The position numbers and the translations under genes were made by a program. The notes beneath the pieces were generated by a model that saw only the letters and a program-made list of their open reading frames with translations, was not told where the DNA came from and searched no databases. Positions 1 to 8,991 of a stretch of 64,000 nucleotides of DNA are shown here, one piece after another. Source of the stretch: Aradus depressus (Eukaryota > Arthropoda > Insecta > Hemiptera > Aradidae). Within the stretch, counting starts at the first letter, position 1, and each line of letters starts with the position of its first letter. Location of the stretch: contig OY759218.1 in assembly GCA_963662175.1 (NCBI GenBank), positions 14,660,480 through 14,724,479 of the forward strand, given 5' to 3'.

Positions 1-60
1 TTCGATCGGGGGAAGTACTTTGTTGGTGAGTCACCAACGACTTTTTCGTACCTGAATGAC
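1..60 (+). repeat. REP-A fragment (3' part)
   Basis: The window opens inside REP-A, a repeat named here for its recurrence throughout the window. The visible piece is the GGGGAAGTA...GGTGATTCACC-like segment, which ends many other copies. From about 61 to 816 the sequence is AT-rich and I recognise nothing in it. Confidence 0.5.
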
Positions 61-816
61 GAAATGAATGTTGAGATCGACTTTTTTTGTAGACTTTATA
101 AAGAGCATTGGCTATTTTGAGTAGATTTTAGATTGAAGGGTTTGGATGCCTTGGCAAAAACCCAAAGTTGAGGTCCGCAAGTCGGTTTGAGTACTGCATT
201 GAATACAAGTCGTTCATTCTCAGGGTTAATTTACATCTTTTGTATCGTCATATCGTCTTCATCATCAAGTAATCGTAGGCCCGGTTCCATCAACTCTCAA
301 CTCGATTAAAATGTTAATTAGGCAATCATGATTAAAGATTTAATCAGGGTTAATTGTAAAGTGTTTCACTATCAAATTTTGGCGACAACGATGGTTCACA
401 TTAATAATATCGTTCTCAGAAGTTATTCGCAAATCGGAATTTACTTTACTTGTGTCCAGGACTAATTAGTTAGTATTAAGCTACTATTGTATTAATGTAT
501 GATAAATTAATAAATAAAAAAATAATAATAAGGTCGATTGTAATTGAAAATTTGGGACAAAAGAATCAGAAACATCTCAGGAAGCGTAGAGACGGTAAGA
601 CTCATACAAATTAACACTCGATGTATTAATGGATATTGGAGTATTAATTTCATTCTAATAAAATAAAACTACTACCTGGAGTTATTTAAAAATTATTAAT
701 AATTATTATATGTATTTTTTTAAATCTTATTATAACCTTTACCTTGCTCTACTTTTCTAGAAATGTAATGGAATTATTATTGAGCAATTAACTTGACACC
801 AGATCAGATCGAGGTT

Positions 817-944
817 ATAGCTGAAAAAGTGTAATTTTAAATATATTTTTTGTATAGGAAACAGTCCATAGTGTCACACCCACCCCATAGCTGAAAAAGT
901 GTAATTTTAAATATATTTTTTGTTCAGGAAACTGCCTCCCTTCT

Positions 945-955
<11 letters not shown>
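817..955. repeat. 70-bp direct duplication
   Basis: The segment starting TAGCTGAAAAAGTG occurs twice in tandem, about 70 bp apart, with a few changes in its second half. It abuts a 30-nt poly(C) run at 947-976. No gene is visible. Confidence 0.75.

Positions 956-976
<21 letters not shown>
947..976. repeat. Poly(C) tract, 30 nt
   Basis: Thirty consecutive C residues in strongly AT-rich surroundings. It is one of several comparable C or G runs in the window. The exact length may be unreliable in an assembly. Confidence 0.85.
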
Positions 977-979
<3 letters not shown>

Positions 980-999
980 CCATAAATCCAAATAACTGC

Positions 1000-1245
1000 C
1001 GATATAGTGAATGTATGTATGCAACACGGAATGTGTATCCAGAAACTTTATCCGTATCATGACACAAAATTTACTGAGATTTAGAAGTCCCTATGTAAGG
1101 CAATTATTATTAGTGCAAAAGGTCGACTGGTTTATTAGGGGAAGCGGAAAGTTAATTGATTAATTCGTTCGGGGGAAGTACATTGCCGGTGATTGACCGA
1201 CGATTTCAGGAGGTCGGAAAACAAGAAATTGCTTTACAGGATAAT
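1000..1245 (+). repeat. REP-A copy, partial
   Basis: Contains the REP-A landmarks in order: the 'atgaatgtat' segment, 'tccagaa', the 'ttaattgattaattcg' stretch and GGGGAAGTACATTGCCGGTGA. It lacks the hairpin-bearing 5' end. From 1245 to 1530 only AT-rich sequence follows. Confidence 0.55.
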
Positions 1246-1529
1246 TCAGGCTTTCCCCCCTCAGAGCCAAGCAGGTATCTGTAATAAATACAACTCGGAA
1301 ATGAATCCCAAAGCAGGAAAGCCGGAAAACTTTTTAATCACTTCATTAATAATAATACTTATTTTAAAATAAATATAAAATAATATTAATATATACAATG
1401 GATGGATACAATTTTTAATTATAATTTCAGTTATAATAAATATTACTTCCCCAGCTAATAGGATGTATATCGACTCAAAATTTTATTTATTCATTTAAAT
1501 AATAATTATAATTCTTTATTTTTAATATT

Positions 1530-1720
1530 TACAATCGGTATAAAAGATAAGTAAATTTGACGAATGATACATTTAAAAAAAATAAAAAAGAAGAAAAGAA
1601 TGATAAATAAAATTTAATATATATATTAAATTTTATTTATCATTCTTTTTTTTTTTTTTTTATTTCATTTTTTTTTAATGGATCATTCATCAAATTTACT
1701 TATGGTTTATACCGATTGTA
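1530..1720. repeat. Foldback (inverted-repeat) element, about 190 bp
   Basis: The left arm begins TACAATCGGTATAAA and the right arm ends TTTATACCGATTGTA. The arms are about 95 nt each and meet at an AT palindrome near 1621 with essentially no spacer. The right arm has a longer T run than its partner. It is MITE-like or a foldback element; no clear target duplication was found. Confidence 0.75.
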
Positions 1721-2039
1721 TATATGTATATATAAATATATAAAAGATAATAATAAAAAAAATATATGTATAGCACTATACTACATAAGCATATCGTTAT
1801 GACTACATTTTCTTTGTGTATCCTTTTGATTTTCAGCCAGATCGACCAAAGGTAATTAGAGGGGGCCCAAAAACATTACAACTGTCGATGCAATGATTGT
1901 ACTTAAGTATTGTATCAGTATGCAAGTTTAAGAGGTTCATTTATTTACCAAGCCTGCCCTGCGTTTCTCTCTTTCTTACATCTTGTAATGATATGTTTAA
2001 TTTCCTGTAAGTTAGGGATCCTCCCGGACAATGCCGGGC

Positions 2040-2345
2040 ACTAAGCTAGTATCGATATATACATATATTACTTCCCCTACTATACCAATATACGAGAAAT
2101 TATGTAATCGACTTGAAATTCGATTTTCTCTCTATGAACCCAATACCTCCCGATAGAATGAATGTATTGTATAGACACGAAATTTTATATGTATATTCAG
2201 AACCTCATATGCACGACTCCTATTGTTTTGGTAGATTGGGTCTGGTGGGAAAGCAAATATTTCCGCATTACATCAATGCAAATAGTTAATTGATTAATTT
2301 GTTCTAACGTACATTGCCGGTGATTCATAGACGACTTATTTTTCT
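2040..2345 (+). repeat. REP-A copy with diverged 5' end
   Basis: Begins with the CTTCCCC...TATAC/GTAT-type end and 'ttatgtaatcg', continues through the 'cgatagaatgaatgtat' block, and ends at 'gtacattgccggtgattca'. Internal deletions have removed part of the consensus. It directly abuts the Tigger-like element. Confidence 0.55.
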
Positions 2346-2572
2346 TGTAAAGTCGATTCTCGATATAACGTCACTCGATATAACGAAAAACTCGGTATTT
2401 CAAAATGAAGCCCTGGTCCCTTGACAAAAACTCGAAATGCGAAAAAAAAACAATGCATTTCTGTTCACTCAGTTTAACGAATCGACTTTTAAGGTTTAAA
2501 ACACGCGGTATTACCAAGTAGGAACGTATAAAAACGCTATATTACAAAGCCAAAAAAATGATAATCCATTGT

Positions 2573-2888
2573 TTACATCATTTATGTACATAAAAGTTAC
2601 CTTTATTTACATCATTTATGTACATAAAAGTTACCTTTATTTACATCATTTATGTACATAAAAGTTACCTTTATTTACATCATTTATGTACATAAAAGTT
2701 ACCTTTATTTACATCATTTATGTACATAAAAGTTACCTTTATTTACATCATTTATGTACATAAAAGTTACCTTTATTTACATCATTTATGTACATAAAAG
2801 TTACCTTTATTTACATCATTTATGTACATAAAAGTTACCTTTATTTACATCATTTATGTACATAAAAGTTACCTTTATTTACATCATT
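2573..2888. repeat. 34-bp tandem array, 9.3 units
   Basis: Nine full copies of a 34-bp unit starting TTACATCATTTATGTACATA, plus a 10-bp partial copy, essentially without variation. It lies inside the Tigger-like element, just before the transposase remnant. The homogeneity suggests recent slippage or expansion. Confidence 0.95.
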
Positions 2889-2924
2889 CCCTTTACATAT
2901 TTTCTTTCAAATTTATTTTGTTTC

Positions 2925-3298
2925 TCGATGGCATCAAACTTTCGCGTAAAAATTTGTCTGTGTCCAAAAAAAACTAATTATAATGCCGCGGTAGTGGAGA
3001 ACGAAAAAAGGATGTCACAGAACGGTTCGGTATGCCTTGTTATTCATTGTCTATTCATTGTCAAAGAGATAAGATCGTGGCTTCCAAAGTTGACCCACGC
3101 AAGGAAAATCATCGTCAGGGTGAGTTTCCTTCTCTTGAAGACTGTCTGATCAAATGGTTTATGTACGCCAATGTAGGCGCCAGAACATCCCTGTAGGAGG
3201 CAACATGTTAAAAGAATCGTTAGGCGCGTATCGCGAAGGACCTTGGTATACCAAGTTTTGCTGCCAGTTAAGGTTGGCTTTTGTTCAGAATTTATTAA
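2925..3298 (+). pseudogene. Tigger/JERKY-like transposase N-terminus, broken
   Basis: The readable part is the CENP-B/Tigger-type DNA-binding region. A frame with in-frame stops shows CLIKWFMYANVGARTSL, then an AKDLG-like segment and a GWL-like segment, the order expected of the second helix-turn-helix in JRK/Tigger transposases. An upstream MASNFRVK... stretch is less certain. At least five stops interrupt the frame and the catalytic DDE part is absent, so it cannot make a transposase. Its place between pogo-type inverted ends with TA duplications supports the assignment. No host role is suggested. Confidence 0.55.
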
Positions 3299-3339
3299 AT
3301 GTATAATACATACCTATATAATAAAATGTATAATAGAAT

Positions 3340-3879
3340 CAGTGGCGTAACGATCCCTCACGGGGCCCCGGTACATGGTGGGTGTCGGGAGCCCCCGCTT
3401 ACAAGCAAAAAAAAAAAAAAAAGTCGAAGAAACTGCAAAAATCTGTGCGAACGCTGTATTAACAGTTACAGTTTACAGTTATTTACAGTTTACTTAATCT
3501 ACTTAAAATCTAGCCCTCCGGACTTTCGTTTTCACGAACGCATCGATAATTTTGTCCAGATTCGCTTTCAAGGAGTTGGTAACCTTTGTTCTCTATGGAC
3601 AAAATACTCAAGTCCGCCAATCTCTCCTGTCCCATCGAGTTTCTGAGGTAATTTTTGATTATCTTCAGTTTCGAGAATGATCGCTCTGCCGTTGCAACTG
3701 TCACGGGAATAGTCAAAAAGAGTAAAATTGCGGAGCACACATCCGGGAAACTAGCCGAGAGAGTAAAATACTCGATCAGGACCAAGTTTAAAAAAAAAAA
3801 AAAAACTCAATTGGGGGCCCTTTGTGCCCGGGGGCCCCACGCCACTGCACCCGCTGGACCGGCGGTAGTTACGCCACTG
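3340..3879 (-). mobile_element. Non-autonomous hAT element with 8-bp TSD
   Basis: Terminal inverted repeats CAGTGGCGTAAC / GTTACGCCACTG bound a 540-bp insert flanked by perfect 8-bp duplications AATAGAAT (3332-3339 and 3880-3887), as expected of hAT elements. The interior retains only the end of a transposase. It is inserted inside the older Tigger-like element. Confidence 0.9.
3510..3785 (-). pseudogene. hAT transposase C-terminal dimerisation fragment
   Basis: Ninety-one residues include FLTIPVTVATAERSFSKLKI followed by KNYLRNSMGQERLADLSILSIEN. This is the conserved hAT C-terminal dimerisation motif (ZMYM1-like/DUF4371-type hATs). Full transposases exceed 500 residues, so only the tail survives. 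The BED zinc finger and catalytic region were lost by internal deletion between intact element ends. The first residues (MVLIEYF...) are probably not the original start. The fragment could not catalyse transposition. Confidence 0.85.
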
Positions 3880-4130
3880 AATAGAATTCTTATGGTTTTC
3901 TTTACATTTATAACCCCTCTCGATATTACGAACATTTTTTGATATTACGAACTCTTATTATAGCAAAAACTCGATAATACGAATTTTTTCTCTTGCCCCT
4001 TGAGTTTTGTTATACCGGGAGTCGACTGTAGTTAGAAAAAAGGAATGGTTTGGGAGAGGGGGGAGGCTAGAGGGAGAGCGGATACATATATTGGGAAGTA
4101 CCTTGGCAATGATTCACCAATTTATCTGAT

Positions 4131-4470
4131 AGGTTAGGTTTTATAACTGATGTCCGGGCTTTAACTACGAGGTCATATCGCCTACTACCAGAGCGCTCTT
4201 TAGTCACACTAGTGGACATGAGCCCGACTCTACTGTGGGAGTCCTAAATTTTGCCTACCCTATATTTTTATTCACCTAGGGCAGGGGTCTTTAACGAGTA
4301 CCTGATATCGTACAGGCTCGGGACCATCGCTTAACGTCCCATCCGAAGGACGGCGTGCTTAAGTTATTTTACCTCCCAGATAAAATAAACTAAGGGCCTC
4401 GGTCGGGTTTCGAACCCACGTTCTTGAGCTCAGAAGGCAAGCTCGCATATCACTGAGCTACCGGTGCCCC
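4131..4470 (-). mobile_element. tRNA-derived SINE, full length
   Basis: Read on the minus strand, the head GGGGCACCGGTAGCTCAGTG has a tRNA A box (TAGCTCAGTG) and, about 40 nt later, a B box GGTTCGAAACC. The body carries a CCTTCGGATGGGACGTTAAG block and an 'actcgttaaagacccc' block shared by all copies here. The 3' end is AAAACCTAACCT, which on the plus strand reads as TTAGG-like units. Related copies lie at 27429, 36226, 41689 and 58898. Confidence 0.85.
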
Positions 4471-5019
4471 TAATATACCTGTTGCTGACCCAGCCAAAGA
4501 GCACCATTGTGAACTGCCCTAACCAGACCTACCTAAACCCAAGTTGTTTTGAATGGAAGATGCCCCCGATTTGAATATTAGCTAGAACCTGTCTTTAAGT
4601 GTGTCATCACCTCACTGTCCTCTCTAAACACAACTGTGTCACTTAACACTAGATGAACAAAAGTAACACTTAACACTCCTGTACAATTGTGGAGGTCATG
4701 GCTTCCAATCCCGGCACATTAGCAAAACTTTATACTCGTATTAATCTGCCACAATATGAATCACCTGCAAAGTACTTCCCTTGCTCGAATCATTTGTGTC
4801 GCTCTCCCTCTAAACCCTCCTACCCTTGCTTTAAATCATTACATGTCTTACTCTCAATAAATGTTTTTATATCTGTCTCTCTTAGTCTCTCTCTCCCCCT
4901 CTGTATCTCTCTCCGATTTAAGTGTAAATTGACTTTTATTTATTGATTTTTCTATCCACATACAAGATTTCAATTCTCGGACCTCTAGAAGCTCCCCCTG
5001 AGGTAGCCACAGACTGTAA
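4471..5019. other. No gene; short REP-A fragment at 4758-4835
   Basis: The segment holds one reverse-oriented REP-A piece (GAATCACCTGCAAAGTACTTCCC and the 'gctctccctctaaa' block) and a CT-rich stretch. Nothing else is recognised. Confidence 0.4.
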
Positions 5020-5021
5020 TA

Positions 5022-5183
5022 CTCAAGTTGACTTTACATGAGCAGCAAAAATGCAAAGCGCAGCAGCAGCAAATGCACGCTGTGGTTTCTGTGCTTTTAG
5101 AATTAAATGACACATCCAATAGCGTGCATTTACTGCTGCTGCGCTTTGCATTTTTACTGCGCATGTAAAATCAGCTTTAAGAG
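5022..5183. mobile_element. 162-bp MITE with TA target duplication
   Basis: Inverted arms of about 60 bp (CTC...TTTACATG, GCAAAGCGCAGCAGCAG) face each other across a short loop, flanked by TA at 5020-5021 and 5184-5185. No coding capacity. The TA duplication suggests mobilisation by a Tc1/mariner-type transposase; the arms do not match the Tigger-like element upstream. Confidence 0.8.
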
Positions 5184-5629
5184 TATAAAGTATAACATTA
5201 ATGACGATTTTGAGCGAGGAAATGAAATGATCGAATTCATATATATTTAAATAAATGTAATATGACTTGTTTTGTACATGTACATTTATCTAACAGCTGA
5301 TTGCTGATTTAGGAATCAGACGCACGGGAAATTTGAAGATCCTATTGGTAACTTGCAAGCAATCCATTTTTTATAAAAACAGTTTTTTTAGTTTATTTAA
5401 TTTTTATCTTGGTTTTTCACTCTGGCCAGGGAGGGCACGCCCCCCCCTCCCCCCCCTGGCTACGCCCCTGCCCCCTAACCTCCCTTACATTCTTTTCCTA
5501 TTATCTGTTAGGTTGTCTCACTTATTGATTTCTCAATCTACATATAAAATGATGTGTCCGCCATCATTCTATCGAGTTATAGTCTTTATCGTCAAACTTT
5601 TTTTTTTTTTCTCCATTTTTAGACTTAGT

Positions 5630-5720
5630 GGGTCGGACACTCAAGCATGAAAGTCCTATCTGTCTGCATGTGTGTGTGTGATAACTCGATAACTTTCGAT
5701 TGAATGAATGCATCGATATG
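5630..5720 (+). repeat. REP-A-like fragment
   Basis: The 'tctgtctgca...gataactcgataac...gaatgaatgcatcgat' run matches the internal REP-A block seen elsewhere. The surrounding bases 5185-5630 hold a C-rich stretch (5441-5475) and nothing else recognised. Confidence 0.4.
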
Positions 5721-5747
5721 AAATTTCATATTTAAATTCAAATACAT

Positions 5748-6268
5748 GATTAAAAAATCGTGTTTCATATCCAAAAACATTATTTGATACATAGCTTTCA
5801 TTTTTATTTTTTTGCCTGAGTTCTTTCACAGATATCCTCCTAAGGTCTGTCGAATCTCTCTTTAATCATTATTTATTCTTAATTAATTTACTAATTTTTT
5901 TTCTTTCTTTTGGTTTATTCTTTTTTTTATTTATATTTTTTAGTATATATATATATATATTTTATATTTATTATTATTTCGTTTTCTTTCTTTTCTCTAT
6001 ATTTCGCACGTTGTAGTCTGATGGAGGGACGTGAGAACGTTCCGAAATGACGTCCTAAAAAAGACACTTCCGGAAAAGTTATAAACAATTATTATCTTAA
6101 TTTTAATTAAATCAAAACTATGTCGACTCATAATTCCATTTATTTATTTATTCATTTAATTTTATTTCTTAATAGTATTGTAATTAATAATTACCTATGT
6201 GACTCTATGTTATGGTTTAACGGAAATAAATATTATTACTCTTATTATTATTATTATTATTATTATTA
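5748..6268 (+). mobile_element. LINE 3' end (family L-A) with (ATT)n tail
   Basis: Matches, in order, the minus-strand region 58048-57386: 'aatcgtgtttcatatccaaa', a stem-loop CTGATGG...ACGTTCCGAAA near 6018-6050, then TGGTTTAACGGAAATAAATATT and an (ATT)n tail to 6268. The same tail ends the copy at 36990-38035, which carries reverse-transcriptase coding sequence. This is therefore a 5'-truncated LINE 3' UTR. Confidence 0.65.
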
Positions 6269-6595
6269 TGTTGTCTTATCGAGCCCTTCACTGTGATCTA
6301 CTCACTCAGTTCTGTGTTCTATATTTTTGTTGTGTGTCCTTTTGTCTTTGAAGATAAAAATTAACTACATTGGAGAGACTGCATTAGCTTGCTTTGATGT
6401 ATTATGTATTATGTAATAGCTTCATTGTACTTCTCACTATTTGTATCTCAGAGCTCCAACACTCCCCTTCAGTCTCTGTCGCTTCATTGTATTCTCTGTT
6501 TTATTTGACTTTATTACCATTCTCACTGTTTCCGTTGCCTTGTCGCACATTTCGTCAGATCTATATAAAGCTGAGTGTATTTATCTCTGTTACTT

Positions 6596-6690
6596 TCCCA
6601 GCTATACAAAGTATAGGGGAAGTTATGTAATCGGTTAGAAATTCGACGTTAAGTTTTCACCGGAATTTCATGTTTTCCGATTGTGTGATC
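6596..6690 (+). repeat. REP-A 5' end with terminal palindrome
   Basis: TTTCCCAGCTATACAAAGTATAGGGGAAGTTATG shows the palindromic start typical of REP-A, followed by the 'taatcggttagaaattcgacgtt' and 'ttcaccggaatttcatg' blocks. The copy is broken off by the AT-rich REP-B element. 6269-6595 holds no recognised feature. Confidence 0.65.
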
Positions 6691-7460
6691 AATAGGGCTA
6701 TGATTTGTATGCAATAGAAATAGCAAAATGTGCACATATATATGCAAATATATTTGGCAAAATATGGAATTAAAAACAAAAAATATGCGAAAGGCTGCAA
6801 AGGAAAAAAATACCTATAAAATAAAATAAACTACAGAAGTAATAGAAAATCTTTATAGACAAAATTTATCAAATAAAAAATATATAAGCAAAAAAATAAC
6901 GTAAAAAATATAGTGATATAAAAAATTATTTTCACAGAGAAAAGCTTAATCGTCTAAAAAACTGTTACAATTACACACAATACATTTTTTTAAATTTTCA
7001 TACAAAAAGGTTTTTACTTACTTTAAAGTAAACAAACAGAATAAAAATTTGGCAATATGAACACAATGAATTCAAGAGAAATATTTCAGTTCCTCGAATG
7101 CACTCATCTCAATAAAAGGCGCGTACATGTGGCCAATCAGATTCAAATTTAGTGGGAAAAAGTGGGATTAATTTTTATTAATCGTCATTTTACAAAAAAA
7201 ATAAATAAAAATGGCTTTAAAAAAAAGTTAAAATAGATATGTACCTACTTTACAGAGTCTAACCTTGAGTTGCCGAAAAAAATCAAAAATATGCGAAAAA
7301 GGTTCAGATATGCAAAAATATTTATTTTTAGTGATATATGCAAAATAAATGTAGCCTAAATTGATTCTATATGGGCCAAAACGTAAAGATAATGTTTGAA
7401 CAGGATGCAGAAGACACAAAAGCAAGAATAACTGCCGTAGTAATGAATGCATCAACACAA
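6690..7460. repeat. REP-B, AT-rich ATATGC-rich element
   Basis: Starts 'tagggctatgatttgtatgcaatag' and is rich in TATGCAAATAT words. It is shared with 43265-43550 and its mirror 43745-44050. The start resembles TIRs of hAT-type elements with ATGC-rich subterminal repeats, but no 8-bp duplication was established. No transposase coding is seen. Confidence 0.5.
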
Positions 7461-7820
7461 AAATAAGGTAAATTCAAAACCCTCTAAGGACTACATCTTT
7501 AGAATTTCTGCAAAATCGGCCGAAGGGAATAGGGGATTCAGAGGAGGGGCTAGAATCGCGAACCGGCTGAATATTCACTTACTTCTAGGGTATTTCTAGG
7601 TAGAATATAGGATATGTGGCATCGAAGTTTGTAAGTTACGTGACATGTCGTTTCAAAGGGTTTGAAAGGACTTTGGGTTTACCATGCTTGTGGTAAAGGA
7701 AACACCTACCCCAAGTTCAGATTCATACATCACGTTATACCCTAACAGTTAGCATAGTGCCCGATTCCGAGAAGGCGAATCGGAGCCAGGTAAAAAAAAT
7801 GTGGCCAATTTGTGAAGACC

Positions 7821-7853
7821 CGTTCTGTAGGACGGTCTTCGACCTACAGAACG
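7821..7853. other. Perfect 11-bp hairpin
   Basis: CGTTCTGTAGG and CCTACAGAACG flank an 11-nt loop that itself reads back to the upstream 'gaagacc'. It could be a palindromic end of an unrecognised element. No U-rich tail or gene accompanies it. Confidence 0.5.
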
Positions 7854-7944
7854 CTAGAAACAAAGATGAGGTAACAGTTTAGAAAGGAGTTATGGTTGTA
7901 GATCGATATAAATCGATAGCGTTTTACATTCAAATTTGATTTTA

Positions 7945-8200
7945 GACAGAAACTGATTAATGTAATAAAGTAGCAAAGTAGTGAGCGTTTGGGACCTGTT
8001 GCTAGTTGTAGAACTCTGTAGCTCTACTGGCCTAATGTGGTTGAGCAAGTAAGCAGGACTTAGGAGGTTATTATATTAAGCACTTGTCATGCTTGTAATG
8101 TATAGACAGAAGCTGAGTCATGTAATAAAGTAGCAAAGTAGTGGGCGTATGTGACCTGTTGCTATTTGTAGAACTCTGTAGCACCGCTGGCCTGGATTGT
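7945..8200. repeat. Two direct copies of a ~95-bp segment, 159 bp apart
   Basis: GACAGAAACTGATTAATGTA...GTAGAACTCTGTAGC at 7945 recurs as GACAGAAGCTGAGTCATGTA... at 8104, with about ten substitutions. It is probably a tandem duplication; no coding potential. Confidence 0.75.
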
Positions 8201-8235
8201 TTTTTATGAGTTTTTATTTTAAACATTAAACTTAT

Positions 8236-8450
8236 GGACATTTCGTCTTTTAGGCTGTTAAAGGGCGGAAGGTGTAGCCCATTCTTATTTTGGCACCACA
8301 GGGACGGATTAATTTACAGGGGTTATTTCCAGACATCCAGAGTCAAGGGAGAGAAATTTCATCTAAGAAATAAAACTATCCGGGCGGGATTGGAATCCGC
8401 GACCATGGATTGTCTATCCAACCAAAGCATTAGTCCACGTTTTGTCAATT
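8236..8450 (-). mobile_element. Possible second tRNA-derived SINE
   Basis: On the minus strand the head contains a TGGACTAATGC segment, an anticodon-arm-like hairpin TGGA-TAGACAA-TCCA and a B-box-like GGATTCCAATCCC. About 150 nt of unrelated body follows. The A and B boxes match the consensus imperfectly and no second copy exists in this window, so the family is unconfirmed. It is not related to the 4131 SINE. Confidence 0.45.
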
Positions 8451-8540
8451 GTGAAGGACCCAGGGGGGGGGGGTGGGGAGGGGGGGGGGACTAGAGGTTA
8501 ATAAAAAAAAAAAAAATTTCAGGAAATTAAATAATACAAT

Positions 8541-8864
8541 TGTTGAGGCCTGGCATTTCCCTATTCCTTCCCCCCCCCCCCCCCCCCCCCCCTCCCCTGC
8601 CTTGTAGTGAGTGTACATCGCAGCGCCACTAGGCCCGTTGCAGCTAGCGCAATCTATCTATGAGGAGAGGAGCGGATCTGAACTCATCAGTAGTTGTTGA
8701 TCATCTGACTTGATCTGTCGAACATCAATTGTTGACCATCTAACCTGGTCCATCACCTAACCTTGACCTCGTTCACCCATGCCGTGAGTAGAGGCCATGC
8801 TTTCATTTTACCTTTTTTATATACAGTCCACTTTTATCAGTTATACATACACCCGGCGTGTACA
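8541..8864 (+). repeat. 5' LTR of the BEL/Pao element
   Basis: 324 bp, TG...CA ends, with a 23-nt poly(C) run at 8570-8592. Identical to the 3' LTR except one T/C difference ('gagcggatctg' versus 'gagcggacctg') and four extra C residues. It should carry the promoter; a TTTTTTATATA stretch at about 8814-8823 is the only TATA-like element seen. Confidence 0.95.
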
Positions 8865-8866
8865 TA

Positions 8867-8884
8867 TTGGTCCTCCGGGCCGGA
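8867..8884 (+). promoter_or_regulatory. Primer-binding site, probably tRNA-Tyr
   Basis: TGGTCCTCCGGGCCGGA begins about three bases after the 5' LTR, the expected position. It matches the complement of an insect-type tRNA-Tyr 3' end with two mismatches over 17 nt. The tRNA identity is inferred from memory of the conserved tRNA-Tyr 3' end, not from a tRNA in this window. Confidence 0.6.
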
Positions 8885-8991
8885 TCAAAACAGTCCTATA
8901 AAAATAATAAGTTATTTTCAAAGTTTTTTTAATCATTTTATTTAAACTTTTTTTTGAAATTTGGGATTAGTTTAATTTCATTTTTTTCAAA

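Larger units (their letters stand above)
2350..4028. mobile_element. Decayed pogo/Tigger-like DNA transposon
   Basis: The left end reads AAGTCGATTCTCGATATAACG-like and the right end is its inverted counterpart, closing with GGGAGTCGACTG. TA dinucleotides at 2348-2349 and 4029-4030 fit the TA target duplication of the Tc1/mariner-pogo superfamily. Subterminal 'tcgatataacg' repeats are present at both ends. The interior holds a 34-bp tandem array (2573-2888), a transposase N-terminal remnant (about 2925-3298) and a later hAT insertion (3340-3879). The catalytic DDE region is missing. Confidence 0.75.

Noticed and set aside
815..1060. 81-codon minus-strand frame with a poly-glycine run
   Set aside because: The glycine run is translation of the poly(C) tract; no other coding signal.
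2573..2888. CRISPR-like or origin-type iteron array
   Set aside because: Head-to-tail 34-bp units with no spacers inside a decayed transposon; a minisatellite is sufficient.
4385..4470. Functional tRNA gene on the minus strand
   Set aside because: A and B boxes are present, but the acceptor stem does not pair properly and the sequence continues into a SINE body seen in other copies.
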